From: Dysgonamonadaceae bacterium
Lineage (GTDB): Bacteria; Bacteroidota; Bacteroidia; Bacteroidales; Azobacteroidaceae
Assembly: GCA_031275735.1 (NCBI GenBank)
Contig: JAISOJ010000046.1
Span: 1-46,387 of the forward strand
Reading direction: 5' to 3'
Length of the DNA stretch: 46,387 bases
Shown here: positions 11,484-20,102 of the stretch, one piece after another
Position numbering within the stretch: the stretch's first letter is position 1
Layout of the letters: the number at the start of each line of letters is the position of its first letter
Translations under genes and position numbers: made by a program
Notes under the pieces: generated by a model
The model's input: only the letters and a program-made list of their open reading frames with translations
Database searches by the model: none
What the model was told of the DNA's origin: nothing

Positions 11484-12395
11484 ATGAGTTCAATAACTGA
11501 ATTAAAAAAAATAATTCTTAATAATGAAACAATCGACGAACAAACAGTTCGACAATTAAAGGATGCTTTGTTTGCCGATAATGGAATAGATAAAGAAAAA
11601 GCCAATTTCCTCTTTGATTTGAAAGACAATTTTCTTGGCAAAAATAATCATTCCAGTTGGGAGACTTTTTTTATAGATTCTATTACCGGTTTTCTTTTGG
11701 AAGATGAAGAATCGCCCGGCGAAATCGACGAAAGCGAGGCGCAATGGCTACGAGCTAAAATACAGCACGATGGAAAATTAGGCAGAATAGATAAAGCTTT
11801 GATCGACAATTTAAAAAAGAGATCTATCAATTTTCCCGAGATACTGCATTTGAAGAAAAAACCTGTTTTGTTTTTTGAAGCGATACTATTTAGCACAAGG
11901 TTTATTACCTTTCTAGCGGTCTTGGGCTCTATGTTAGCTTCTGTCGTCCTTTTTATTATGAGTACAATTCAAGTGGTGAAAGGTTTAGTTTTTTTCGTAG
12001 AAATCATAGGAAACGGCGATACCAAAGATTTAGAACATCTGGTAACCATATTTGTATCGTCGGTAGATGGTTATCTGTTTGCAACTGTGCTTCTTATCTT
12101 TAGCATGGGTATTTACGAATTATTCATTAATAAAATCGATGTAGTAAGCAAGCAAAAAGACTCTCGTCCTAATTGGTTAACAATAAGCAGTATAGATGAT
12201 TTAAAATCTTCTTTAGGGAAAGTAATACTTATGATTTTAATTGTTTCGTTTTTTGAACATTCATTAAATATTCAGTATAAGAATATCAACGACCTTTTAT
12301 TTTTAGGTATAGGAATATTACTAATTGCTGTGGCGCTATTTTTAACGCATGTTCATAACAAACATAATAATAACCACGAAAAGTTAAAAAATTAA
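11484..12395 (+). CDS. YqhA/UPF0114-like membrane protein with extra N-terminal domain
   Basis: The C-terminal part (about residues 130-290) has four hydrophobic segments and the YqhA/UPF0114 pattern, including LFATVLLIFSMGIYELFIN, RPNWLTISSIDDLKSSLGK and a helix ending EHSLNI. The function of UPF0114 is unknown. Ordinary members are about 160-180 aa; this one is 303 aa because of a soluble acidic N-terminal domain (about 5-112). That domain has features such as KEKANFLFDLKDNF, FFIDSITGFLLEDEESPGEI and EAQWLRAKI. It resembles the TerB-like helical domains of other bacterial proteins, but this is by eye only. The stop codon directly abuts the TTG start of the Ca2+ ATPase, so the two are surely co-expressed. 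A role in sensing or supporting ion transport is inference from that neighbour. Confidence 0.75.
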   Translation: MSSITELKKIILNNETIDEQTVRQLKDALFADNGIDKEKANFLFDLKDNFLGKNNHSSWETFFIDSITGFLLEDEESPGEIDESEAQWLRAKIQHDGKLGRIDKALIDNLKKRSINFPEILHLKKKPVLFFEAILFSTRFITFLAVLGSMLASVVLFIMSTIQVVKGLVFFVEIIGNGDTKDLEHLVTIFVSSVDGYLFATVLLIFSMGIYELFINKIDVVSKQKDSRPNWLTISSIDDLKSSLGKVILMILIVSFFEHSLNIQYKNINDLLFLGIGILLIAVALFLTHVHNKHNNNHEKLKN

Positions 12396-15152
12396 TTGAC
12401 AAATAATTTACACATTCAACAGACTAGCCGCGACACCGGCTTAACCGATGCTCAAATTATCGAAAGTCGCAAGCAATACGGAGAAAATATCTTAACTCCG
12501 CCTGAAAAAGAATCGCTATGGTCGCAGTTTCTGGAAAAATTTACCGACCCGATTATTATTATTTTATTGGTCGCCCTTGTTTTGTCCATTGGAATATCGT
12601 GTTACGAATTTTTCTCGGGACAAGGTACAATCAGCGTTTTTTTGGAACCTGCCGGCATTCTGGTAGCTGTCCTTTTGGCTACCGTTGTCGGTTTTTGTTT
12701 TGAATTAAGCGCCAACAAAAAGTTCGAAGTATTGAACAAAGTAAACGACGATGCTTCGATTAAAGTAATTCGCAACGGAAGTGTCTGTCAAGTCCCGAAA
12801 AAAGAAATTGTTGTCGGCGACGTTGTGATTTTGGAAACCGGCGAAGAAGTTCCTGCGGACGGCGAACTTTTGGAAGCTGTTTCGCTCCAGATTAACGAAT
12901 CGACACTTACCGGCGAACCGGTCATTAAAAAGACGATTCATCCTGCCGACTTTGAAAAAGACGCTACTTATCCATCCAATTATGCCTTGAAAGGTACCAC
13001 TGTCGCTGATGGACACGGCATTATGCGGGTATTGAAGGTCGGCGACGCTACCGAATACGGCAAAGTTTATGAAGGTGCACAAATTGACAGTAGCGTCAAA
13101 ACGCCGCTTAACCAACAATTGGACAAACTTGCCGGCCTGATTACCAAAATAAGTTATGCCATAGCTGTTTTTATTACAATCGGCCGTCTAATCAACTATT
13201 TTACCAACATAGGCGGCTTGTATGTAGAAGATTGGATTCACTTTGGAGGATATATACTGAAAACCGTGATGATTGCCGTAACCGTGATTGTAGTTGCCGT
13301 ACCGGAAGGACTTCCAATGAGCGTTACGCTGAGCTTGGCGTTGAGCATGAAACGCATGTTATCCACCAATAATCTTGTCCGTAAAATGCACGCTTGCGAG
13401 ACAATGGGCGCTGCAACTGTGATCTGTACCGACAAAACGGGCACGCTCACGCAAAACCAAATGAAAATTTATGAAACTAAATTTTACGATGATACAATAG
13501 AGACGAACGACCGTGAGTTTCTATTACCGCTAAACCCATTGATTGCAGAAGGCATCGCCGTCAATTCTACGGCCTACCTCGATTTTTCCGACACATCCAA
13601 AATCAAAGCTTTGGGTAACCCGACCGAAGGCGCTCTATTACTTTGGTTACACGACAATCATATCAATTACCTGGCTCTGCGCGAAAATGCGGAAATTGTG
13701 GAACAATTGACCTTTTCCACCGAACGCAAGTACATGGCGACCGTAGTGAAATCGCCCCTACTGGATAAAAAAGTATTGTATGTGAAAGGCGCTCCGGAGA
13801 TTGTACTCGATCTGTGTAAAACCGTGCCGGTAGCGAAAACCGAAATTCACAAACAGTTACTTGAATACCAAAACAAGGCGATGCGAACCCTGGGTTTTGC
13901 CTATCAAATCGTCGAAGATAACAAAGATTATATTCAAGCAGGCGCATTGCGCCAAGCTGAATTAACGTTTTTGGGCATTGTTGCCATCTCCGATCCTGTT
14001 CGCGCCGAAGTGCCGGAGGCTGTGAAAAGTTGCCTTAATGCCGGAATCGACGTGAAGATTGTAACGGGCGATACGCCGGGAACGGCAAAGGAAATCGGTC
14101 GCCAAATCGGACTTTGGGAGAAAAACGAAGATGAATCGCACCATCTTACGGGTGCGGAATTTGCCGCCATGTCCGACGAATCACTATTGAAAAAAGTACT
14201 TGACTTAAAAATTCTTTCCCGCGCCCGCCCGATGGATAAACAACGGTTGGTACAATTGTTACAATCCCAAAACCAAGTGGTGGCCGTTACCGGCGATGGA
14301 ACAAACGACGCTCCGGCGCTAAACGTAGCGCAGGTAGGTTTATCGATGGGCGACGGCACCTCCGTGGCCAAGGAAGCCAGCGATATTACCATTTTGGACA
14401 ACTCTTTCAGCAGCATTTCGCGGGCAGTAATGTGGGGACGTTCGCTGTATCAGAACATCCAGCGTTTCATCTTGTTTCAGATGACCATCAACGTGGCTGC
14501 TTGTATCATTGTGCTAATCGGCGCGTTTTTGGGAACGAAATCGCCTTTGACCATTACGCAAATGTTGTGGGTAAATCTGATTATGGACACTTTTGCCGCT
14601 TTGGCTTTGGCTTCGCTACCGCCGAGCGAAAAAGTGATGAGAGACAAACCGCGTAAAACGACCGACCATATTATCAGCAAGGTAATGGCCAGAACTATTC
14701 TGGGCGTCGGCCTCCTTTTTATTGTCTTGCTGTTCGGATTGATACAATATTTCAAACATGTTGACGTAACATCATTAAGCGATTTCAGTATGAAAGATTT
14801 TGCAGCAAATTTCTTCAACTTTGGGAATGGCGACGACTTAACGGCCTACGAGTTATCTTTGTTTTTTACAATTTTCGTAATGCTTCAATTCTGGAATATG
14901 TTCAATGCCAAAGCATTTATGTCCGGTAAATCGGCGTTTGCCATACTCGGTAAATGCAGCGGTTTCCTGTCTATTGCCGTCGTAATTCTCATCGGTCAAT
15001 GGGTGATTGTTACTATTGGCGGAGAAATGTTTAATGTTGTACCGCTAAAGTCGGCCGATTGGGGAATCATTCTTGGAGCAAGCTCTCTTGTCCTTTGGGT
15101 AGGAGAATTTGTGCGCTTATTTAAGTTGCCATTTAAACAAATTTCACTATAA
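12396..15152 (+). CDS. Calcium-translocating P-type ATPase (PMCA-type)
   Basis: The 918-aa pump uses ATP to expel Ca2+ across the inner membrane. Visible parts: an actuator-domain TGEP (172-175), the M4 ion-site PEGLP (about 303-307), the phosphorylated Asp346 in DKTGTLT, the hinge GDGTNDAP (633-640), and the M6 motif WVNLIMDTFAALALA typical of plasma-membrane Ca2+ ATPases. The start is TTG at 12396, immediately after the TAA of the upstream gene with zero spacing. No in-frame ATG occurs before the membrane domain, so the TTG start is well supported. The gene is visibly richer in G+C than its neighbours. It ends 3 nt from the convergent methyltransferase gene. The exact ion is inferred from the PMCA-type motifs. 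Confidence 0.92.
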   Translation: MTNNLHIQQTSRDTGLTDAQIIESRKQYGENILTPPEKESLWSQFLEKFTDPIIIILLVALVLSIGISCYEFFSGQGTISVFLEPAGILVAVLLATVVGFCFELSANKKFEVLNKVNDDASIKVIRNGSVCQVPKKEIVVGDVVILETGEEVPADGELLEAVSLQINESTLTGEPVIKKTIHPADFEKDATYPSNYALKGTTVADGHGIMRVLKVGDATEYGKVYEGAQIDSSVKTPLNQQLDKLAGLITKISYAIAVFITIGRLINYFTNIGGLYVEDWIHFGGYILKTVMIAVTVIVVAVPEGLPMSVTLSLALSMKRMLSTNNLVRKMHACETMGAATVICTDKTGTLTQNQMKIYETKFYDDTIETNDREFLLPLNPLIAEGIAVNSTAYLDFSDTSKIKALGNPTEGALLLWLHDNHINYLALRENAEIVEQLTFSTERKYMATVVKSPLLDKKVLYVKGAPEIVLDLCKTVPVAKTEIHKQLLEYQNKAMRTLGFAYQIVEDNKDYIQAGALRQAELTFLGIVAISDPVRAEVPEAVKSCLNAGIDVKIVTGDTPGTAKEIGRQIGLWEKNEDESHHLTGAEFAAMSDESLLKKVLDLKILSRARPMDKQRLVQLLQSQNQVVAVTGDGTNDAPALNVAQVGLSMGDGTSVAKEASDITILDNSFSSISRAVMWGRSLYQNIQRFILFQMTINVAACIIVLIGAFLGTKSPLTITQMLWVNLIMDTFAALALASLPPSEKVMRDKPRKTTDHIISKVMARTILGVGLLFIVLLFGLIQYFKHVDVTSLSDFSMKDFAANFFNFGNGDDLTAYELSLFFTIFVMLQFWNMFNAKAFMSGKSAFAILGKCSGFLSIAVVILIGQWVIVTIGGEMFNVVPLKSADWGIILGASSLVLWVGEFVRLFKLPFKQISL

Positions 15153-15155
15153 AAC

Positions 15156-15962
15156 TTAAATACCGTATTTTCGGCTGCGTTGCCGCATAGCTTCAAATGC
15201 AATTATAGCTGTTGATACAGAGACGTTTAATGAATCTATTACTCCTCGCATAGGAATTTTAATACGGACGTCGGCATTTTTCAACCAAAAAGGAGTCAAA
15301 CCATTGGCTTCGGTTCCCATAATAATTGCCGAGGATAAAGTAAAATCGACGTCTTGGTATATTTGCGTGGCTGTTAGTTCAGCGGCAAAACTCCGTATCT
15401 GTTTGTTTTGAAGAAATTCCAGCGCTTCTTCATTGGAACAGACAGCTATTGGTACGGTAAACAAGCAACCTACGCTCGACCGAATAATGTTGGGATTGTA
15501 TAAATCCGTTAAAGGGTCGCAAACAACAACTGCATCGGCACCCGCCGCATCGCTTGTTCGAAGAATAGCGCCTAAATTACCCGGTTTTTCTATGGCTTCC
15601 AAAAGAATAATAAAAGGATTATCCCGTAATTTTAATTCGGATAAAGTATGTGATTTTGATTTTACTAAAGCAAAGATTCCATCGGAACTTTCGCGATAGG
15701 CTATTTTTTGGAAAATAGCTGGGGTTATTTCATACAAAGCGTTAGAATCGATCGTGCGTATTATCTCCGGATAGTCGCTTTTTTCAAATAATTTAGGGCA
15801 AATATAGAGCGATTCTATTTGATAATTCCCCTCTAAAGCTAAACTTAATTCTCTTGCTCCTTCTAAAACAAAAAGACCTTGCAGCTTTCTTTCCTTGTTT
15901 TTAGCGCTTAATTGCCGGATATTTTTTATTTGGTTATTTTGAAGGCTGGTTATCTTTTCCAT
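15156..15962 (-). CDS. TrmH/SpoU-family RNA 2'-O-methyltransferase
   Basis: This SPOUT-fold enzyme uses SAM to methylate ribose of rRNA or tRNA. The 268-aa protein starts with an N-terminal substrate-binding domain (about 1-95, including GLFVLEGARELSLAL). The catalytic knot has the three family motifs: LLEAIEKPGNLGAILRTSDA (motif 1), IIMGTEANGL (motif 2) and IPMRGVIDSLNVSVSTAI (motif 3). The target nucleotide cannot be told from sequence; it is closer to the TsnR/RlmB-type group than to TrmL. Its start lies inside the end of the upstream gene (overlap 29 nt), so translation is coupled. Confidence 0.92.
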   Translation of the reverse strand: MEKITSLQNNQIKNIRQLSAKNKERKLQGLFVLEGARELSLALEGNYQIESLYICPKLFEKSDYPEIIRTIDSNALYEITPAIFQKIAYRESSDGIFALVKSKSHTLSELKLRDNPFIILLEAIEKPGNLGAILRTSDAAGADAVVVCDPLTDLYNPNIIRSSVGCLFTVPIAVCSNEEALEFLQNKQIRSFAAELTATQIYQDVDFTLSSAIIMGTEANGLTPFWLKNADVRIKIPMRGVIDSLNVSVSTAIIAFEAMRQRSRKYGI

Positions 15963-16296
15963 CGGTTTTCTTCTCTTCGTATTCTCTTACATAAACCACA
16001 TAAACCAACAGTAATGCCGAAACAAAAAGACATATAACCCATTCCATCATTTCTTCGAACATTAGGTAAGATGATACCGGAAGCATAATGGCGGCGATAG
16101 TTTGCTGTATGTTTAGCCTTTTTAAACGAAGATTTGTTCCTTTGTAAGGAGTTGTTAATAAATAGACAGCTACGCCTGCTCCCGAAACGGCATAAATATA
16201 TGGAATAAAACACCATTCGGAAATATAGCCTATTGCCGATAACAACAAAAGAATCGAACAAATTGAAAATAAGTATTCTTTGAATTTACAGGGCAT
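15934..16296 (-). CDS. Small membrane protein, conserved-type, unknown
   Basis: The 120-aa protein has four hydrophobic helices (about 8-24, 28-46, 66-82, 86-104) and a charged C-terminal tail, EYEEKKTDGKDN. I do not recognise a characterised family. It sits between an FtsB/DivIC-like gene (2-nt gap upstream) and the RNA methyltransferase (29-nt overlap downstream), so it is part of a compact three-gene operon. The tight packing and clean membrane topology make it a real gene. Confidence 0.75.
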   Translation of the reverse strand: MPCKFKEYLFSICSILLLLSAIGYISEWCFIPYIYAVSGAGVAVYLLTTPYKGTNLRLKRLNIQQTIAAIMLPVSSYLMFEEMMEWVICLFVSALLLVYVVYVREYEEKKTDGKDNQPSK

Positions 16297-16297
16297 T

Positions 16298-16588
16298 TTA
16301 TTCGACTATAATATAAAGGTCCTCGTTGCTTTTTTTCATTTGATATTGTTCCCTTGCTAATTTTTCCAGATTTTCATTATCACTATTCAAAGCGTCTAAC
16401 TTTTGCAGGGTTTCCTCCTTTTGTTTCGTATAATACTCAATTTCTTTTTTCAAACGGGTAATTTCATTATTATAATCAATTCTTTTTTTCAAAGTACTGT
16501 CGCCAATAACAAAAGTAATTATAAAAAATATAATGGCAGCTAACCAATATTTGTTGATTTTATTAAATATTTCCAACCAATTTTTCAT
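16298..16588 (-). CDS. FtsB/DivIC-type septum formation initiator
   Basis: FtsB/DivIC proteins are bitopic division proteins that join FtsL and FtsQ/DivIB at the septum. The 96-aa protein has a short cytoplasmic N-terminus, one transmembrane helix (about 14-32, WLAAIIFFIITFVIG) and a periplasmic coiled coil (RLKKEIEYYTKQKEETLQKL). It then has the family's conserved NLEKLAREQYQMKKSNEDLYII block. A longer frame opens at 16606. The -7 promoter element at 16604-16611 puts transcription start near 16597, inside that extension, so the internal ATG at 16588 (MKNWLEIF) is the likelier start. Confidence 0.88.
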   Translation of the reverse strand: MKNWLEIFNKINKYWLAAIIFFIITFVIGDSTLKKRIDYNNEITRLKKEIEYYTKQKEETLQKLDALNSDNENLEKLAREQYQMKKSNEDLYIIVE

Positions 16589-16603
16589 AAAAAACCGTTT
16601 TTG

Positions 16604-16611
16604 CAAAGGTA
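16604..16611 (-). promoter_or_regulatory. -7 element for the ftsB-like operon
   Basis: On the minus strand this reads TACCTTTG, a perfect TAnnTTTG. It predicts a leader of about 10 nt and decides the start codon of the FtsB-like gene. The -33 element is not obvious. Confidence 0.65.
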
Positions 16612-16631
16612 ATAAAAATCAGATTAATGAT

Positions 16632-16639
16632 TATCTTTG
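16632..16639 (+). promoter_or_regulatory. -7 element for dnaX
   Basis: TATCTTTG matches TAnnTTTG. Transcription would start near 16645, about 15 nt before the ATG at 16660, which rules out the upstream ATG at 16627 as the start of dnaX. It lies 20 bp from the opposing -7 element, so the two genes are divergently transcribed from overlapping promoters. Confidence 0.65.
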
Positions 16640-16659
16640 CAGACAATTATTTTTATATT

Positions 16660-18366
16660 ATGGATAATTATATTGTATCGGCAAGAAAATATCGTCCGTC
16701 CAATTTTCATTCGGTAATCGGACAAAAATCTTTAACAACTACATTAAAAAACGCCATTCTTAATAATAAATTGGCGCACGCATATCTTTTTTGCGGTCCG
16801 CGTGGAGTTGGAAAAACAACTTGTGCCCGGATTTTTGCCAAATCAATTAACTGTTTCAATCCTAATTCGGAAGGAGAAGCTTGTAATGAATGCGAATCAT
16901 GCAAGTCGTTCAATGAGAATCGATCATATAACATTCACGAACTGGACGCCGCTTCTAACAACAAGGCGGACGACATCCGCATGTTGATCGACCAAGTAAG
17001 GATTCCGCCCCAAATCGGGAAATATAAGGTCTATATCATTGACGAGGTTCACATGTTGTCTACCAGCGCTTTCAATGCATTCTTGAAAACTTTGGAGGAA
17101 CCGCCCCGCTATGCTATCTTTATCCTTGCTACTACCGAAAAGCATAAATTGCTTCCTACTATTTTGTCTCGTTGTCAGATATACGATTTTAACCGGATTC
17201 GTGTCAACGACATCGTAGAATACTTAGAATATGTAGTTCTGCAGGAAAACGTGAAAGCCGAACGTGAAGCGCTTAATGTTATTGCTCAAAAAGCAGACGG
17301 CGGAATGCGCGATGCTTTGTCTATTTTCGACCAGATTGTGAGTTTTTCGCAAGGAAATATTACATATCAGTCAGTTATCGAAAATTTGAATGTTTTAGAT
17401 TATGAATATTATTTTCGTTTAACCGGATTTATATTACAAGGAAATATAAAAGAGTGCCTCCTGCTGCTGAACGCGATATTAAGTAAAGGATTTGACGGAC
17501 AACACATTATTACCGGTTTAGCATCTTTTTTCAGAGATGTATTGGTTTGCAAAGATCCCCAAACTATTGTTTTATTTGAAGTAGGCGATGCGGTGAAAGA
17601 TAAATACCTGCAACTTGCGCCGCAGTGTTCGAATAATTTTCTTTATAAAGCCTTGGACTTGAGTAATGAATGTGATTTAAATTATCGGGTCAGCCGGAAC
17701 AAACGCTTACTGATGGAATTGCTTCTTATTCGTTTGTGCCGATTAAATCATCCTTCTGACCAGGAGGATGATAAAAAAAAAATAATTGTTGATTTAGGTG
17801 CTGCATCTTTAGAGCAGACTCAACCGGCAGGTGAGATAAAGAAAGAACCGTTATCTCCACAAGCTATTTTGTCTAATTTACAAAAAGAAGATTTCCGGAA
17901 AGAAAATACCTCTGTTAACGCCAAACCAATTACTATTGCCATAAAAAAACAATTAATTAAAGAAAAGGTAGGAGAAATTTCGGACAAGATAGAGAAAGAA
18001 GTTATGAATGAACCTTTTACACAAGAAGATTTGATAAAGGTATGGAAATTACGCGCCGATAAAGAAGATGATATTCATTTGAAAAATACGATGTTGAATT
18101 TTTCGCCATTGCTTAAAGAAGATTACCTTATCGAAATAGAAGTTTCAAATCCTACCCAGCAAACCAAATTAAACGAAAAAATAAAGGACCTTTATGATGA
18201 TTTTTCTTTGCAATTAAAAAATACATTTATCCGGTTTGAAATAAAAATCAAAGAAAGCAACAATAACCAAACTCCTTTTACAGAAAAAGAAAAATACCAA
18301 TATATGGCGTCCAAAAACTCAAACTTGGACGCTTTGGTCAAAGAATTCGACCTTCGATTGGATTAA
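16660..18366 (+). CDS. dnaX: DNA polymerase III subunits gamma/tau
   Basis: DnaX is the ATP-driven clamp-loader motor of the replisome. The 568-aa protein begins MDNYIVSARKYRPSNF. The AAA+ domain has a Walker A GPRGVGKTT (46-54), the four-cysteine zinc module (C65, C75, C78, C81), a Walker B region DEVHMLSTSAF and the Ser-Arg-Cys sensor (SRCQIYDF). A clamp-loader collar domain follows. The C-terminal 200 residues are a divergent tau-like extension rich in Lys and Glu. No A-rich slippage site with stem was noted, so a separate gamma form by frameshift is not evident. The start is set by the promoter at 16632-16639. Confidence 0.95.
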   Translation: MDNYIVSARKYRPSNFHSVIGQKSLTTTLKNAILNNKLAHAYLFCGPRGVGKTTCARIFAKSINCFNPNSEGEACNECESCKSFNENRSYNIHELDAASNNKADDIRMLIDQVRIPPQIGKYKVYIIDEVHMLSTSAFNAFLKTLEEPPRYAIFILATTEKHKLLPTILSRCQIYDFNRIRVNDIVEYLEYVVLQENVKAEREALNVIAQKADGGMRDALSIFDQIVSFSQGNITYQSVIENLNVLDYEYYFRLTGFILQGNIKECLLLLNAILSKGFDGQHIITGLASFFRDVLVCKDPQTIVLFEVGDAVKDKYLQLAPQCSNNFLYKALDLSNECDLNYRVSRNKRLLMELLLIRLCRLNHPSDQEDDKKKIIVDLGAASLEQTQPAGEIKKEPLSPQAILSNLQKEDFRKENTSVNAKPITIAIKKQLIKEKVGEISDKIEKEVMNEPFTQEDLIKVWKLRADKEDDIHLKNTMLNFSPLLKEDYLIEIEVSNPTQQTKLNEKIKDLYDDFSLQLKNTFIRFEIKIKESNNNQTPFTEKEKYQYMASKNSNLDALVKEFDLRLD

Positions 18367-18433
18367 TCAACGACGGCTTCTTGATAAATTCAGGCACACT
18401 TCCTTTCGTAAAAGAGAAGAAATTTACTTGCCT

Positions 18434-19633
18434 TTAGACCAGCACCGGATTTAAAATCCCTACTTTTTTCAAAGTTTTCTCTATTTTTTCCAAAGCATAA
18501 TCCAATTGTCCAAAAGTATGAGTTGCCATCAAGGAGAAGCGGATCAGCGTATCGGTAGGTGCTACGGCGGGTGATACTACCGGATTGACAAAAACTCCTT
18601 GCTTAAATAATTCGTTAGTAACATAGAATGTTTTGTCGTTATCGCGAATATAAAGTGGAATAATAGGTGTGGCAGTATTTCCTATTTCACATCCCATTCC
18701 CCGGAAACCGGCCAAGGCATAATGGGTTAAATCCCAAAGATGTTCGACGCGTTCCGGTTCACTAATCATGATATCGAACGCTGCATTGGCGGCGGCTGTG
18801 GCTGCCGGTGTATTACTGGCGCTGAAAATATAGGAACGGGAATGATGCCTTACATAATTGATGATAGGATCGGACGATGCGATGAAACCTCCGATAGAAG
18901 CTAACGACTTGCTGAAGGTTCCCATTACAAGATCAACATCCGGCAAAACACCGAAATGATCGCAAGCTCCTCGTCCTTGGCGTCCTAATATACCTATTCC
19001 ATGGGCTTCATCGACCATTATATTTGCTCCATATTGTTTAGCTAAACGAACAATTTCAGGAAGGTTAGCTATATCGCCTTCCATACTAAACACACCGTCC
19101 ACTACTATTAATTTAATTTTGTCCGGAGCACATTTTTGCAACTGTTTTTCCAACGAATCCATGTCGTTGTGTTTAAATTTCAATTTTGGGGAGAAAGAGA
19201 GCCTGTGTCCTTCGATAATGGAAGCATGATCTAGTTCGTCCCAAAGAATGTAATCTTCCCGTCCTGTAAGACAAGATACAACTCCTAAATTGACTTGGAA
19301 TCCCGTAGGATAAATGATAGCGTCATCTTTGCCCATGAAAGCAGCCAATTTTTTTTCCAATTCGATATGAATATCCAGCGTTCCGTTAAGGTAACGGCTT
19401 CCAGCCATACCCGTACCATATTTTTTCGTAGCTGCTATAGCCGCTTCTTTTACTTTAGGATGATTAGTTAATCCTAAATAAGCGTTAGAACCGAACATCA
19501 ATACTTTTTTTCCATTGATAACTACTTCGGTGTCCTGATCGCTTTCAATTACTCTAAAATAGGGATATATACCTGCAGCTTTTGCTTGTTGGGGAGCATC
19601 ATATTTGCTCAGCTTATCAGAAAGAAGATTCAT
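18434..19633 (-). CDS. spt: Serine palmitoyltransferase (alpha-oxoamine synthase family)
   Basis: This PLP enzyme condenses serine with a fatty acyl-CoA to make 3-ketodihydrosphingosine, the first step of Bacteroidetes sphingolipids. The 399-aa protein is full length. The PLP lysine is K242 in GTFSKSLASIGG. Aspartate 208 and H211 lie in VDEAHGIG, and the glycine-rich GTGMAGSRYLNGT segment is at about 73-85. The family also includes 2-amino-3-ketobutyrate ligase and 8-amino-7-oxononanoate synthase. The MFGSNAYLGLTNHP N-terminus and overall pattern best fit the bacterial sphingolipid enzyme. The ATG at 19633 (MNLLSDKLSKYD) is preferred over the one at 19645. It is monocistronic and convergent with dnaX. 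Confidence 0.85.
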   Translation of the reverse strand: MNLLSDKLSKYDAPQQAKAAGIYPYFRVIESDQDTEVVINGKKVLMFGSNAYLGLTNHPKVKEAAIAATKKYGTGMAGSRYLNGTLDIHIELEKKLAAFMGKDDAIIYPTGFQVNLGVVSCLTGREDYILWDELDHASIIEGHRLSFSPKLKFKHNDMDSLEKQLQKCAPDKIKLIVVDGVFSMEGDIANLPEIVRLAKQYGANIMVDEAHGIGILGRQGRGACDHFGVLPDVDLVMGTFSKSLASIGGFIASSDPIINYVRHHSRSYIFSASNTPAATAAANAAFDIMISEPERVEHLWDLTHYALAGFRGMGCEIGNTATPIIPLYIRDNDKTFYVTNELFKQGVFVNPVVSPAVAPTDTLIRFSLMATHTFGQLDYALEKIEKTLKKVGILNPVLV

Positions 19634-19717
19634 AAGATAATACAATAAATTTTAAATTAATATTTTGTTTATTTTTGTATTACTGTTTTTTTTGAGTGCT
19701 TAGAAAAAAACAGGCTG

Positions 19718-19725
19718 CAAAGATA
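19718..19725 (-). promoter_or_regulatory. -7 element for spt
   Basis: The minus strand reads TATCTTTG (TAnnTTTG). Transcription would start near 19711, giving a leader of about 78 nt. No convincing -33 element is seen. Confidence 0.5.
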
Positions 19726-19802
19726 ATAAATTAATCGAAATAGAGCATCTTTTTCGAAAAATTTTCAGCAATTAGGGGTAGTAAATACTTATTATCATCA
19801 AT

Positions 19803-20020
19803 GAGAGCCAGCTAACGCAGTCGTTAATCGAGTTAAATTTAATTGCGGGAGTAAAGTCCTTTTCACCCAATCTTCAAGCCGTAAAAGCACAACTATCCGG
19901 TAGGATATGAAGGTATAGATACTTTACAAAATTAAAGTAATAAACGTAAGCAATTGAAAATAAGTAAAAAGCAAGAATACCACTCCGAAAGAGCTAAATA
20001 TACCCCACGAGGCTTAGTTT
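19803..20020 (+). other. Structured non-coding region with RNase P-like fragments
   Basis: This gene-free stretch between spt and the GH3 gene is locally richer in G+C and has folding potential. AGTAAAGTCC (19850-19859) resembles RNase P conserved region I (AGGAAAGTCC). AAG-T-CCTT (19854-19861) can pair with (G)AGGCTT (20009-20015), leaving one bulged T, as in RNase P helix P4. There is also a hairpin TATCC-GGTA-GGATA near 19895-19909. The universal ACAGAA segment and most helices of RNase P are missing, and the length (about 220 nt) is too short, so I cannot call a known RNA. It could be a decayed gene, a divergent RNA or coincidence. Confidence 0.25.
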
Positions 20021-20067
20021 TGTGCAATAAATTTTATCCGCTTATAGATAATCTGATTTATTTCATG

Positions 20068-20075
20068 TAAATTTG
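20068..20075 (+). promoter_or_regulatory. -7 element for the GH3/beta-lactamase gene
   Basis: TAAATTTG fits TAnnTTTG. The longest frame would start at a TTG inside this element, so the ATG at 20103 is the true start, with a leader of about 20 nt. Confidence 0.6.
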
Positions 20076-20102
20076 CCCGATTATATACTTTACCTGTCGA
20101 TA

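Noticed and set aside
16660-18366. Programmed frameshift in dnaX giving a gamma subunit
   Set aside because: No A-rich slippery site followed by a stem was recognised near the AAA+ to tau boundary; the frame is open throughout.
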